Shown: in pieces, positions 33,675-44,138 of the stretch
Position numbering within the stretch: the first letter of the stretch is position 1
Layout: every line of letters starts with the position of its first letter
Assembly (NCBI GenBank): GCA_016790965.1
Contig: JAEUNZ010000027.1
Location: 62,001 to 126,000 of the forward strand
Source: SSSZ01 sp016790965
GTDB lineage: Bacteria > Pseudomonadota > Gammaproteobacteria > Burkholderiales > Rhodocyclaceae
Length of the DNA: 64,000 nt
Direction of reading: 5' to 3'
Translations under genes and position numbers: made by a program
Notes under the pieces: generated by a model
Told to the model about the DNA's origin: nothing
The model's database searches: none
What the model saw: only the letters and a program-made list of their open reading frames with translations

Positions 33675-35792
33675 ATGGATTCCGGTATCGCTGAACTGTC
33701 GGCCTGGGGCTATGGCCTGGCGGCGGCGGGCTACGTCCTGCTCTTCGGCTATTTGCTGAGCCGGCGGGGTCAGGCCGAGGGGGAGCGCCAGCCGGCAGCC
33801 CTCATGTTGGGAGCTGTGCTGGCCACCGCCTTGTGGGCTCTTGCAAGCCTGGGCATCGTTTACAGCGCTGCCCGCGACTTCCGCGGGGTGGCAGAGGTGT
33901 GCGACGCCCTGCGTTACGCGGCCTGGTATGGCCTGATCCTGGTGCTCCTGGGGTCCGGGCCGGAAAAAGGGACGCGGCGCCCGCTCTCCCGCCCGGTCGC
34001 GCTGCTGGTCGGAGCCATCGCGCTGGCGGGCGTCGGCTTGCGTGTGGTGGTCTGGCTGGCCGGCGGCGTGCCCCTGGTGGTGGCCAAGTTCTATCTCGTT
34101 CAATCCCTGGCCATGGTCGTCGTCGCGCTGCTGCTTGTCGAGCAGTTCTACCGCAGCCTGGCCACCGACTCACGCTGGAACGTAAAGCCACTCTGCCTTG
34201 GGCTCTCGGCGGCCTTCGTTTACGACCTCTACTTCTATTCCGATGCCCTGCTCTTCGGGCGCGTCGACCCCGACGTGTTCAGCGTGCGGGGATTTGCCCA
34301 TGCGCTCATCGTTCCGCTCATCGCCCTGCCGGTCAATCGCAGCCGCGACTGGGCCTCCCGCCTGCGGGTCTCCCAGAAGGTCGCTTTCCATTCGCTGGCT
34401 CTGCTGCTGTCCGGCGGCTACCTCCTCTTCATGGCGGGAGTGGGGTATTACGTCCGTTACTTTGGGGGGGATTGGGGCCGGGCGCTGCAGTTTGCCCTGC
34501 TCTTCATGGCCTTTCTCGGGCTCTGCATCGTCGCCTTTTCCGGATCCATGCGGGCCAGGGTGCGGGTTTTCCTCGGCAAGCACTTTCTCAGCTACCGCTA
34601 CGACTATCGGGAGGAATGGCTCAAATTCACCCAGACCCTCTCGGAACAGGGATCGCCGCAGACCATGGGGCTGCACGTCATCAAGGGTCTAGCCGACATG
34701 CTGGAAAGCCCGGGGGGCGGGCTATGGCTACGGGATTCCGCCGCAGGCACCTTCGTGCAGACGGCGCGCTGGAACATGCCTGCCGTGGCGGCGCGGGAGG
34801 AGGCGGGTTCGCCCTTCAGCCACTTTCTGACCGATAGCGGCTGGGTCGTCAATCTGGAGGAATACCGCTGCTATTCGAGGCGCTACGAAGGCCTCTCGTT
34901 GCCGGAATGGCTGGGCGAGATTCCCGACGCCTGGCTCATCGTTCCGCTCCTGGCCCGCACCGAGATGATCGGCTTCGTCGTTCTGGCCAGTGCTCGCACC
35001 CGTATCGAAGTCAATTGGGAGGTCAATGATCTCCTAAAAACCGCGGGACGGCAGGCGGCGGCCTTCCTGGCCCAGTTGCAAGCCACCGAAGCCCTGCTCG
35101 AAGCGCGCAAGTTCGACGCCTTCAACCGTATGTCGGCCTTCGTGGTGCATGACCTGAAGAACATCGTCACCCAGCTTTCCCTGATGCTGCGCAATGCGGA
35201 AAAACACAAAGACAACGCAGAATTTCAGGAAGACATGCTGATGACCGTGGAAAATTCCGTCGAACGCATGCGGCAGTTGATGCTTCAATTGCGGGAAGGG
35301 GCCACGCCACCCGGCACGCCGGTGGGGGTGAACCTGAAGTTGATCGCCGAGCGCATCCAGAAGAACAAGGCAGTACTCGGGCGCACGGTGGATGTCGACA
35401 TCGCGGAGGCTCTCATGACCCGGGGGCACGAGGAGCGACTGGAGCGGGTTCTCGGCCATATGGTGCAGAACGCTCTGGATGCAACCGATCCGCGCGGCCG
35501 GGTTTGGATTCGCATCGAGAAGCAGGGGGGCCAGGCAATGCTGGAAGTAGGTGATACGGGGCACGGAATGTCGGCAGACTTCATCCGCGAGCGCCTGTTC
35601 AAGCCCTTCCAGACGACCAAGGACGCCGGGATGGGTATCGGCGCTTACGAAAGCTCGCAGTACATCAATGAACTCGGGGGGAAAATCTTGGTAGACAGCG
35701 TGGTGAATCAGGGGACGCGGGTGACCGTGCTGCTCCCCCTGTTCGAGGGTGGGTCGCGGGCCGATCTGCGCCAGCAGGAGAGCGCGGCATGA
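33675..35792 (+). CDS. prsK: XrtA/PEP-CTERM system histidine kinase PrsK
   Basis: The 705-residue sensor kinase has about eight N-terminal hydrophobic segments (1 to about 290), a GAF-like domain (about 310-460) and a histidine kinase core. The phospho-acceptor region reads FNRMSAFVVHDLKNIVTQLSL, with His followed by DLKN rather than the common HELRNP. The ATP-binding boxes are NALDATDP, EVGDTGHGMS and GMGIGAYESSQYI. It phosphorylates PrsR, whose ATG overlaps its stop by 4 nt (35789-35792). The pair controls PEP-CTERM/EPS gene expression, as known for the family. The signal is unknown. Confidence 0.95.
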   Translation: MDSGIAELSAWGYGLAAAGYVLLFGYLLSRRGQAEGERQPAALMLGAVLATALWALASLGIVYSAARDFRGVAEVCDALRYAAWYGLILVLLGSGPEKGTRRPLSRPVALLVGAIALAGVGLRVVVWLAGGVPLVVAKFYLVQSLAMVVVALLLVEQFYRSLATDSRWNVKPLCLGLSAAFVYDLYFYSDALLFGRVDPDVFSVRGFAHALIVPLIALPVNRSRDWASRLRVSQKVAFHSLALLLSGGYLLFMAGVGYYVRYFGGDWGRALQFALLFMAFLGLCIVAFSGSMRARVRVFLGKHFLSYRYDYREEWLKFTQTLSEQGSPQTMGLHVIKGLADMLESPGGGLWLRDSAAGTFVQTARWNMPAVAAREEAGSPFSHFLTDSGWVVNLEEYRCYSRRYEGLSLPEWLGEIPDAWLIVPLLARTEMIGFVVLASARTRIEVNWEVNDLLKTAGRQAAAFLAQLQATEALLEARKFDAFNRMSAFVVHDLKNIVTQLSLMLRNAEKHKDNAEFQEDMLMTVENSVERMRQLMLQLREGATPPGTPVGVNLKLIAERIQKNKAVLGRTVDVDIAEALMTRGHEERLERVLGHMVQNALDATDPRGRVWIRIEKQGGQAMLEVGDTGHGMSADFIRERLFKPFQTTKDAGMGIGAYESSQYINELGGKILVDSVVNQGTRVTVLLPLFEGGSRADLRQQESAA

Positions 35793-37147
35793 GCGGCGAA
35801 AAAACGAGGCCGCTGCTCGTCGTCGAGGACGATCCGGCCTTGCAGAAGCAGATCAAGTGGTCCTTCGACCAGTACGACGTGGTGACTGCCTCGGATCGGG
35901 AGTCGGCGCTGGCGCAGTTGAAGCGCCATCAGCCCGCCGTGGTGACCATGGATCTGGGGCTTCCACCGGACCCGGATTCGGTTTCCGAGGGCTTCCGCCT
36001 GTTGGAGCAGATGGTCGCCGCCGAGCCGGATATCAAAGTCATTGTCCTCACCGGTCAGAACGACCAGACCAACGCCTTGCGCGCCGTGGCCCTGGGGGCC
36101 TACGACTTTTTCGCCAAGCCTTTCGAACCGGATCTCCTGGCTCTGACCGTGGACCGTGCGTTCCGGCTGTATGACCTGCAAAAGGAAAATCAGCGTCTGC
36201 ACGCCATGCGTCAGCCGGATGCCCTCAACGGGCTCATCACCCGGGATCCGGAAATGCTGCGCCTGTGCCGTACCATCGAGAAGGTTTCAGGCAGCAACGC
36301 GACGGTCATGCTGTTGGGCGAGAGCGGCACCGGCAAGGAGGTCTTGGCGCGGGGTCTGCACGAGGCGTCTCCTCGTCGTGCCGAGCGCTTCGTGGCCATC
36401 AATTGCGCTGCGATTCCCGACAATCTTCTCGAGAGCGAGTTGTTCGGCTATGAGAAGGGGGCCTTCACCGGTGCGGCCAAGACCACCCCGGGCAAGATCG
36501 AAACGGCCCACAAGGGCACCCTCATGCTGGACGAAATCGGCGATTTGCCACTTCCCCTCCAGGCCAAGCTCCTGCGCTTCCTGCAGGAAAGGGTGGTGGA
36601 GCGCGTCGGGGGGCGGCAGGAGATTGCCGTGGATGTCCGGGTCGTCTGCGCCACGCACCAGAATCTGCAGGGCCTCATCGACGAGGGGAAGTTCCGCGAA
36701 GACTTGTATTACCGGCTGGCCGAAATCGTGGTCAATATCCCTCCCTTGCGGGATCGTCTGGGCGATGCCGCCCTGCTGGCCCATGCCCTGGTGCGTCGCT
36801 TTGCCGAGGAGCAGAACCGGGGGGCTATCGCCCTGGGCGACGATGCCGTTCAGGCCATCGAAGCTCACTCCTGGCCCGGGAACGTGCGGGAACTGGAAAA
36901 CTGCATCAAGCGCGCGGTCATCATGGCGGACGGCAATATAATCGCTCGTGAGGATCTCGGTCTGCGTGACCACGGTTCCCAGGAGGAGCGGGACCTCGAC
37001 CTACGCAAGGTGCGCGACGAGGCCGAACGGCGGGCCGTCATAGCGGCCCTGAGCAGGGCCAATGGCAATGTGGTAAAAGCCTCCGAAATGCTCGCCATCA
37101 GTCGCCCGACCCTGTACGACCTCATGCATCGCTTCGGCCTCAAATAA
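35789..37147 (+). CDS. prsR: PEP-CTERM-box response regulator PrsR
   Basis: This 452-residue NtrC-type activator has a receiver domain with phospho-acceptor Asp in VVTMDLGLPP, a conserved Thr/Lys (VLTGQ and AKPFEPD), and an AAA+ domain with LGESGTGKE Walker A. The sigma-54 contact loop GAFTGA and the arginine finger region LYYRLAEIVVNIPPLRDR are intact. A Fis-type DNA-binding helix (ASEMLAISRPTLYDLMHR) closes it. It should activate sigma-54 promoters of the locus, including possibly its own operon via the inverted repeat at 31868. It is translationally coupled to prsK. Confidence 0.96.
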   Translation: MSGEKTRPLLVVEDDPALQKQIKWSFDQYDVVTASDRESALAQLKRHQPAVVTMDLGLPPDPDSVSEGFRLLEQMVAAEPDIKVIVLTGQNDQTNALRAVALGAYDFFAKPFEPDLLALTVDRAFRLYDLQKENQRLHAMRQPDALNGLITRDPEMLRLCRTIEKVSGSNATVMLLGESGTGKEVLARGLHEASPRRAERFVAINCAAIPDNLLESELFGYEKGAFTGAAKTTPGKIETAHKGTLMLDEIGDLPLPLQAKLLRFLQERVVERVGGRQEIAVDVRVVCATHQNLQGLIDEGKFREDLYYRLAEIVVNIPPLRDRLGDAALLAHALVRRFAEEQNRGAIALGDDAVQAIEAHSWPGNVRELENCIKRAVIMADGNIIAREDLGLRDHGSQEERDLDLRKVRDEAERRAVIAALSRANGNVVKASEMLAISRPTLYDLMHRFGLK

Positions 37148-37181
37148 GCTCTCGTTCACTCGCCTCCGGAAAGATCATTTC

Positions 37182-39956
37182 ATGACCAAGACTTCTTCGC
37201 ACAGCTTCCGTCTTTCGGCCCTTGCACTCGTTCTTGCCCTGGCGGCCTGTGGAGGCGACGACCCGGCCAAGCTGCTGTCCTCGGCCAAGGATTTCCTGGC
37301 CAAGAATGACACCAAGGCCGCGGTGATCCAGCTCAAGAATGCGCTCCAGAAGGATCCCAATTCGGCCGAAGCGCGGTTTCTGCTGGGCAAGGCACTGGTG
37401 GATGAAGGCAATCTTGCTCCGGGCGAAGTGGAGCTGAGGAAGGCGCTCGAGCTCAAGTATCCCGCCGAGAAGGTCGTTCCCCTCCTGGTTGGATCGCTCA
37501 CCATGCGGGGCGAGGCCAAGAAGGCGGTGGAAGAGTTTGCCAAGGTACAGGTTTCCGGGACCGAGGCGAGTGCCGAGTACCATACTGCCATGAGTATCGC
37601 CCAGGGGGCTGCCGGCAATATAGAGGCTTCCAAGGCGGCCCTTGCGGCGGCCCTTGCCGCCAAGCCCGACCATGTGCCCGCCCTGCTCGTTTCGGCCCGG
37701 GTCAAGGCGACCAGCGACAAGGATGTCCCCGGGGCCCTGGCGATCGTCGACGGCATCCTGGCCAAGGATGCCGATGCGGTGGAAGCCTGGAAACTCCGGG
37801 GCGATATCATGCTGGGCAAGGGGGAAGTGGATGAAGCGGTGGCCGCCTACCGCAAGGCGGTGGAGAAGAAGCCCCGCTTTCCCAGTGCTCACATTGCCCT
37901 CGTGAATACCCTGCTCAGGGCGGGGCGTCCGGATGATGCCAAACAGGCCCTGGAGCAGGCGCGCAAGGGGATCGGCAATCCCCCGGGCCTGCAGTACCTT
38001 CAGGCGCAGCTTGCGTATCAGAACAAGGATTACAAGGCGGCCAAGGAGGTTCTCGAGCAATACCACAAGGCGGTTCGCCCCTCGGCGGTTTCGATGCAAC
38101 TCGCAGGGGCGGTCGATTTCCAACTGGGGGCCTATACCCAGGCCCAGGACAATCTGGCCAAGGCCTTGACCGCCGAATCCACCCTGCCTCTGGCTCGCCG
38201 TCTGCTGGTTTCCACCTACCTGAAGACGGGCCAGCCCGACAAAGCCTTGGATACTCTGAAGCCGGTGTTGGACAAGATCGACAAGTCCCCCGCGATGCTG
38301 GCCCTGGCCGGCGAGGTCTACGTCCAGTTGAAGGACTACAAGAAGGCGGAGCAGTTCTTCGTCAAGGCGGCGGCCCTCGACCCCAAGGATCCGGCCAAGC
38401 GTACCCGTCTGGCGATGATGCACATGTCCGGGGGCAAGGCCGACGCCGCCTTCGAAGAACTGGCAGACATCTCGGCCAGCGACAGCGGGCCCGTCGCCGA
38501 TCTGGCCATCGTTTCCGCCCATCTGCGCCGCAATGAGACCGACAAGGCACTGGCTGCAGTGGTCGCCCTGGAAAAGAAGCGCCCCGATGATCCGGCGGTG
38601 TTCAACCTGCGCGGCGAAATTCTGGGGAGCAAGAACGACTACGACGGAGCTCGCAAGGCTTTCGAAAAGGCTGCAACCCTGAAGCCTGGCTACTTCCCGG
38701 CGGCGAAAAATCTGGCGCTGCTCGATCTTCGCGACAAGAAACCCCAGGAAGCGAGGCGTCGCTTCGAAACCGTGCTGGCCGCGGACCCCAAGAATGTGCC
38801 CGCCCACCTGGCCATCGCTGAAATGATTACGGCCAGCGGCGGCAAGGCGGACGAGGCCCAGGGTTGGGTGACCAAGGCAGTAAGCGCCAATCCCAACGAC
38901 ATCGTGGCCCGTCTGGCCCTCGTCGAGTCCCATTTGCGCGCCAAGGACGCCAAGAAAGCCGTGGCGGCCGCCCAGGAGGCGCTGACGGCGATTCCGGACC
39001 GTCCGGAACTCTACGATGCCCTGGGTCGCGCCCAGATGCTTGCCGGCGATTTCAACCAGGCCAAGGCAGCCTATGGCAAGCTTCCGGCGCTTCAGCCGCA
39101 CTCGCCCGTGCCCTACCTCAAGTTGGCGGAAGTGAGCGTTGCCGCCAAGGATGAAGGCCAGGCGGTCAGGGACCTGCAAAAGGCCCTGGAAATCAAACCG
39201 GATTTCCTCGAGGCGCAGCGCGCCTTGATCTTCCTTCTGGTGAAGGACGGCAAGACAAGGGACGCCCTGAGTCTTGCCAAGACGGTCCAGAAGCAGCGGC
39301 CCACCGAACCCGTCGGCTACGCCTTTGAAGGCGACGTTCATACCTCCCAGAAATCCTGGGCGGAAGCGGCCAAGGCCTACCGTCTCGGCCTAGAAAAGGG
39401 GCGGGTGCCGGAACTGGCGATCAAGGCCAGTTCCACCCTGGAACAGGCGGGGAACAAAGTGGAGGCGGAGCGGGTCATCGCCACTTGGCTGAAGGACAAT
39501 CCCAAGGACGTCGTCGTGCGCCAGTATCTGGCCGAAATGGCCTCCAGCAAGGGGGATTGGGCGGGGGCCGCGAAGCAGTATCGCACCATGTTGGATATCG
39601 CTCCCAACAGTCCGCGGGTGCTGAACAATCTGGCTTGGGCCCTGGGCCAGTTGAAGGATCCCAAAGCCCTCGAATTCGCGGAAAAGGCGGTGAGCCTGGC
39701 CCCTAATTCGCCCTCGCTCATGGATACGCTGGCCGTGCTGCTGGCCGAGAAGGGCGACACCGGTCGGGCCCTCGAATTGCTGCGCAAGGCGGTGGATCTT
39801 GCTCCGGGGCAGGCGGAAATTCGCCTCAATCTGGCCCGGACCTTGATCAAGGCTGGCGAGAAGGGCGAGGCGCGCAAGCATCTGGACGTACTCGCCAAGC
39901 TGGGGGACAAATACCCGCAGCAGGCCGAAGTGGCAAAACTGATCAGTGGACTCTGA
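37182..39956 (+). CDS. prsT: XrtA/PEP-CTERM system TPR-repeat lipoprotein PrsT
   Basis: The 924-residue protein has a lipoprotein signal (LALAAC, Cys23). The mature part consists almost entirely of tetratricopeptide repeats, about 20 or more, such as AEARFLLGKALVDEGNLAPGEVELRKAL and PAVFNLRGEILGSKNDYDGARKAFEKA in part. It is predicted to sit at the inner face of the outer membrane or in the periplasm as a scaffold for EPS or protein sorting. ATG 37182 follows GGAAAG. The gene is 34 nt behind prsR and 42 nt before the nucleotide-sugar dehydrogenase, so it is probably one transcript. It is strongly Lys/Ala-rich, as usual for this family. Confidence 0.95.
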   Translation: MTKTSSHSFRLSALALVLALAACGGDDPAKLLSSAKDFLAKNDTKAAVIQLKNALQKDPNSAEARFLLGKALVDEGNLAPGEVELRKALELKYPAEKVVPLLVGSLTMRGEAKKAVEEFAKVQVSGTEASAEYHTAMSIAQGAAGNIEASKAALAAALAAKPDHVPALLVSARVKATSDKDVPGALAIVDGILAKDADAVEAWKLRGDIMLGKGEVDEAVAAYRKAVEKKPRFPSAHIALVNTLLRAGRPDDAKQALEQARKGIGNPPGLQYLQAQLAYQNKDYKAAKEVLEQYHKAVRPSAVSMQLAGAVDFQLGAYTQAQDNLAKALTAESTLPLARRLLVSTYLKTGQPDKALDTLKPVLDKIDKSPAMLALAGEVYVQLKDYKKAEQFFVKAAALDPKDPAKRTRLAMMHMSGGKADAAFEELADISASDSGPVADLAIVSAHLRRNETDKALAAVVALEKKRPDDPAVFNLRGEILGSKNDYDGARKAFEKAATLKPGYFPAAKNLALLDLRDKKPQEARRRFETVLAADPKNVPAHLAIAEMITASGGKADEAQGWVTKAVSANPNDIVARLALVESHLRAKDAKKAVAAAQEALTAIPDRPELYDALGRAQMLAGDFNQAKAAYGKLPALQPHSPVPYLKLAEVSVAAKDEGQAVRDLQKALEIKPDFLEAQRALIFLLVKDGKTRDALSLAKTVQKQRPTEPVGYAFEGDVHTSQKSWAEAAKAYRLGLEKGRVPELAIKASSTLEQAGNKVEAERVIATWLKDNPKDVVVRQYLAEMASSKGDWAGAAKQYRTMLDIAPNSPRVLNNLAWALGQLKDPKALEFAEKAVSLAPNSPSLMDTLAVLLAEKGDTGRALELLRKAVDLAPGQAEIRLNLARTLIKAGEKGEARKHLDVLAKLGDKYPQQAEVAKLISGL

Positions 39957-39998
39957 TTTGATTCAATTTTTTGATTTAGTTAATCGTAGAGGAAAAAG

Positions 39999-41279
<1,281 letters not shown>

Positions 41280-41293
41280 CGGAGCGGCGGGCC

Positions 41294-42199
41294 ATGCTTT
41301 TCGGGCAGCGCGCATCCTGGGGCCGGCAATGGGCCGGCCTGGGCCTGGCGCTCGCCCTGACCTGCGGCGGCGCCGGGGCGAGCGAAAGCCTCAGCTCCCA
41401 CAAGGGCGAGTTGCTGCGCAGCCAGGCGCGGGCCTACGAGCACGGTGAAGGCGTGGCACGGGACGTCGCCGAGGCCGTCAAGCTGTACTGCGAGGCCTCC
41501 CGCCTCGGCGACGGCGAGGCGCAGTACAGCGTGGGCTGGATTTACGCCAACGGACGCGGGGTTCAGCGCGACGACGAACTCGCGGCCTATTTCTTTCGCC
41601 TCGCTGCCGACCAGGGGCATGCGCACGCCCAGCGCATGCTTCGGTTTTTCGCCGATACCTCCAGTCGGAAACCCGAGTGCATGATTGATCCCGAACCGCC
41701 GGAAGACATGGCGGGCCAGGAGATCATTGCCAATGCCTCGGTCGAGGCGCGTAAGGTCTACGAACTGGTGGCGCGGCTGGCCCCGCAATACGGGGTGTAT
41801 CCCCGCCTTGCCCTTGCAGTGATACGGGTGGAGTCCAACTTCAATTCCGCGGCCGTATCGCCCAAGAACGCTCAGGGGCTCATGCAATTGATTCCGGAGA
41901 CCTCGGCCCGCTTCAACGTCAAGAAACCCTTCGACCCGGAAGACAACGTTCGCGGCGGCCTCGCCTACTTGCGCTGGTTGCTGGCCTATTTTCGTGGCGA
42001 TGTGGCCCTCGTGGCGGCGGCGTACAACGCGGGCGAGGGTGCCGTCAATCGCTACCGCGGCGTGCCGCCCTACCAGGAGACCCGGGGCTACGTGAAACGG
42101 GTCGTGGAGATTTTCCGCAAGGAGGAGCACCCCTTCGATCCCGCAGTGACCGATCCGTCGCCGGAGCTTCCCCGTATTCGCAGCTCGCGGCTCATGTGA
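41294..42199 (+). CDS. Sel1-repeat plus SLT lytic transglycosylase
   Basis: The 301-residue protein has a cleavable signal (about 1-30), two Sel1-like repeats (about 45-115; KLYCEASRLGDGEAQYSVGW, AAYFFRLAADQGHAHAQ) and a C-terminal SLT domain. The catalytic Glu180 is in AVIRVESNFNSAAVSPKNAQG, with GLMQLIP and AAYNAGEGAV following. It cleaves peptidoglycan with 1,6-anhydro ring formation, perhaps opening the wall for the EPS or PrsT apparatus. ATG 41294 has GGAG 9 nt upstream; a GTG at 41276 overlapping the tviB stop is the alternative. It lies in the prs operon direction. Confidence 0.88.
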   Translation: MLFGQRASWGRQWAGLGLALALTCGGAGASESLSSHKGELLRSQARAYEHGEGVARDVAEAVKLYCEASRLGDGEAQYSVGWIYANGRGVQRDDELAAYFFRLAADQGHAHAQRMLRFFADTSSRKPECMIDPEPPEDMAGQEIIANASVEARKVYELVARLAPQYGVYPRLALAVIRVESNFNSAAVSPKNAQGLMQLIPETSARFNVKKPFDPEDNVRGGLAYLRWLLAYFRGDVALVAAAYNAGEGAVNRYRGVPPYQETRGYVKRVVEIFRKEEHPFDPAVTDPSPELPRIRSSRLM

Positions 42200-42227
42200 T
42201 GGTTGTTGGCGCGCTGGGGAATCGCGC

Positions 42228-42995
42228 GTGCTGAGGCTGCTCGTCGGCGGGCTGCTCTTCCTGCTGGGCTGGGTGACGGCCTGCGCGGGGGGGCCTTTGC
42301 CCGATACCGTCGCCCGCATCAAACCTTCGGTGGTGGCGGTAGGGAACTACAAGACGCTCGCCGCGCCGCCCTTTACCCTGCGGGGGACGGGATTTGCCGT
42401 GGGCGACGGGCGGCACATTGTCACCAATGCCCATGTGGTCGCGGTACTGGCCGGCGAGGAAGGCGCTTCCCTCGCCGTTCAGGTGGCCGGGGCCTCCGAA
42501 GGAGGTGGGCAATTGCGGCGGGCGCGGGTCATCGTCGAAGACAAGGCCCACGACCTCGCCGTCCTGGAAATCGACGGGTCGCCTCTGCCGCCCGTCGTTC
42601 TGGGCCGGGCCGAAACGGTGCGCGAGGGACAGGAAATCGCCTTCACGGGCTTCCCCATCGGGTCTGTCCTGGGTTTCTTTCCCGTTTCTCATCGGGGCAT
42701 CGTTTCGGCGATTCCCCCCATCGTCCTGCCCGCGGCCAATGCCCGCGGCCTCAACGTCCAGGTCATCAAGCGCGCCCAGGCCGGCGCGTTCCGCATCTTC
42801 CAACTCGACGCCGTGGCTTACCCCGGCAATAGCGGCAGTCCGGTGTACGACGTCGAAAGTGGCGAAGTGATCGGCATCATCAACATGGTCTTCGTCAAGG
42901 CCACCCGGGAGTCCGCCCTGAGCCAGCCCTCAGGCATCACCTACGCCATTCCCGTCAATCATCTGCAGTCCCTGCTCGAGGAAAGAGGGCGGTAG
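42228..42995 (+). CDS. Trypsin-like serine protease, probable lipoprotein
   Basis: The 255-residue protein uses GTG 42228 and has a short hydrophobic leader with a possible lipobox (VTAC, Cys19). The S1C-type catalytic triad is His69 in VTNAHVV, Asp109 in AHDLAVLEI and Ser202 in PGNSGSPV. There is no PDZ domain, so it is shorter than DegP/HtrA. It could process periplasmic or exported proteins of the EPS system. It is 28 nt behind the lytic transglycosylase and probably ends that transcript, converging on the nucleotidyltransferase at 43011. Confidence 0.87.
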   Translation: MLRLLVGGLLFLLGWVTACAGGPLPDTVARIKPSVVAVGNYKTLAAPPFTLRGTGFAVGDGRHIVTNAHVVAVLAGEEGASLAVQVAGASEGGGQLRRARVIVEDKAHDLAVLEIDGSPLPPVVLGRAETVREGQEIAFTGFPIGSVLGFFPVSHRGIVSAIPPIVLPAANARGLNVQVIKRAQAGAFRIFQLDAVAYPGNSGSPVYDVESGEVIGIINMVFVKATRESALSQPSGITYAIPVNHLQSLLEERGR

Positions 42996-43010
42996 AGCGC
43001 GAGCCATACC

Positions 43011-44138
43011 TTAGCCGGGCAGCCCCGGCTCGTCGTCATGCCGGGTCCGTTCCGGCTCGGGGAAGACGCCGCGCCAGGCCTTGCGAGTGAGATGAACGGC
43101 GAGCAGATGGGGGGGCATGCGCAACCAGTGCGCCCGAACGTAAAGCAACCACAGGGCAAAGCCGCTCATCGGGCCCAGGCAGCACGGGTGCTGTGGACGC
43201 AGGGCATGGGAAAACAGGGTCTCCAGCAGCCGCAGGCCTGGCGCCGACGGTGCTCCCGCCGCTGCAGCCGCCGCCAGCACGGCGGGCGGGATAGGGCTTG
43301 CCAGCACCTGCTGTGCAAAATGGAGCCCCAGGAAGAGGGGGTAGGCCAGCTGCAATTGGGTGGCCCGTGGCACCAGGACGTCCCAGAAACCGGAGTCCCT
43401 GGTCGAAAAATGGCGTAGCAGGCCGTCGATGTCCGCCAGGTCGCGCAGGCCGTTGTGGAATTCGCCTTCGTGGAAAAGGTGAGTGATGCTGTGGATCACC
43501 AGGTCGGCCGGCGAGGGCGTCCGCAGGCAGGAAAACCCGGGTAGGGGCTCGGCCGCGGCAAAGAGCAGCGCCGGATCCGGGTGGTGGCGGCTGGTGAGGG
43601 GCAGCAGGGTGTGGTGAATGTCGAGGATTGTGCCCCGGCGGACGTTGAGCATCGGCGGGAGCTCGTGCATCCACTGGCGGTAGTAACGCTGGTCGTAGGG
43701 ATGCAGCTTGGCCGAGGTCCAGCCGGCGGTCATCATGGCGACTTCCACGGCGCCCAGATGCTCGCGGGGGACCAGGATGTCGATGTCCCCGAACAGGCGG
43801 CCCCGGGCCACCGGGAGTTGGCGCAGCACGTAGGCCGAACCCTTCAGGAGGACGACCGGAATGCCCAGGGGGGCGAGGCAGCGGTCCAGAAGATGGGCTT
43901 CCCAAAGCACCGACTCCCGCTGCCGCGCGCTAAGCTGTGCCACCCCGTGCAGATGGCGCGCCAGCCCGACGGGCAAGGGAATTCCGGCGGCGTCGATGCG
44001 CTCGGCCAGGGTGCCGATGAGATTGGCGGCCCGGGCCTGGCAGAGCAGCGTCTCCCACTGGGTCGGCGTCAGAGACGCGGTGGCCTGAGGCTGGGCGAGG
44101 AGATCGAGGAGAAAGCGATGGGGTTTCCCCGGGCTCAT
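43011..44138 (-). CDS. Nucleotidyltransferase family protein (HPr-rel-A cluster)
   Basis: The product has 375 residues. The nucleotidyltransferase fold motif is GRLFGDIDILVP with Asp118 and Asp120 as metal ligands, preceded by PVVLLKGSAYVLRQL, as in the NTP_transf_5 group. The C-terminal half is helical and hydrophobic. It might transfer a nucleotide or nucleotidyl group to a protein or sugar. The ATG at 44138 overlaps the HprK-like stop by 4 nt; the longer frame upstream is spurious. The position as last gene after a PqqD-like protein and HprK-like kinase defines the HPr-rel-A arrangement. No function is established. Confidence 0.87.
   Translation of the reverse strand: MSPGKPHRFLLDLLAQPQATASLTPTQWETLLCQARAANLIGTLAERIDAAGIPLPVGLARHLHGVAQLSARQRESVLWEAHLLDRCLAPLGIPVVLLKGSAYVLRQLPVARGRLFGDIDILVPREHLGAVEVAMMTAGWTSAKLHPYDQRYYRQWMHELPPMLNVRRGTILDIHHTLLPLTSRHHPDPALLFAAAEPLPGFSCLRTPSPADLVIHSITHLFHEGEFHNGLRDLADIDGLLRHFSTRDSGFWDVLVPRATQLQLAYPLFLGLHFAQQVLASPIPPAVLAAAAAAGAPSAPGLRLLETLFSHALRPQHPCCLGPMSGFALWLLYVRAHWLRMPPHLLAVHLTRKAWRGVFPEPERTRHDDEPGLPG

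Noticed and set aside
32037..34103. Long open frame of 688 codons antisense to the sugar transferase and prsK
   Set aside because: It is rich in His, Gln, Asp and Arg in the pattern of antisense high-GC frames, and both plus-strand genes are unambiguous.
43013..43030. AGCCGGG/CCCGGCT hairpin at the convergent protease-nucleotidyltransferase junction
   Set aside because: It lies in the last codons of the nucleotidyltransferase gene and lacks a U run; coincidental GC pairing is as likely.
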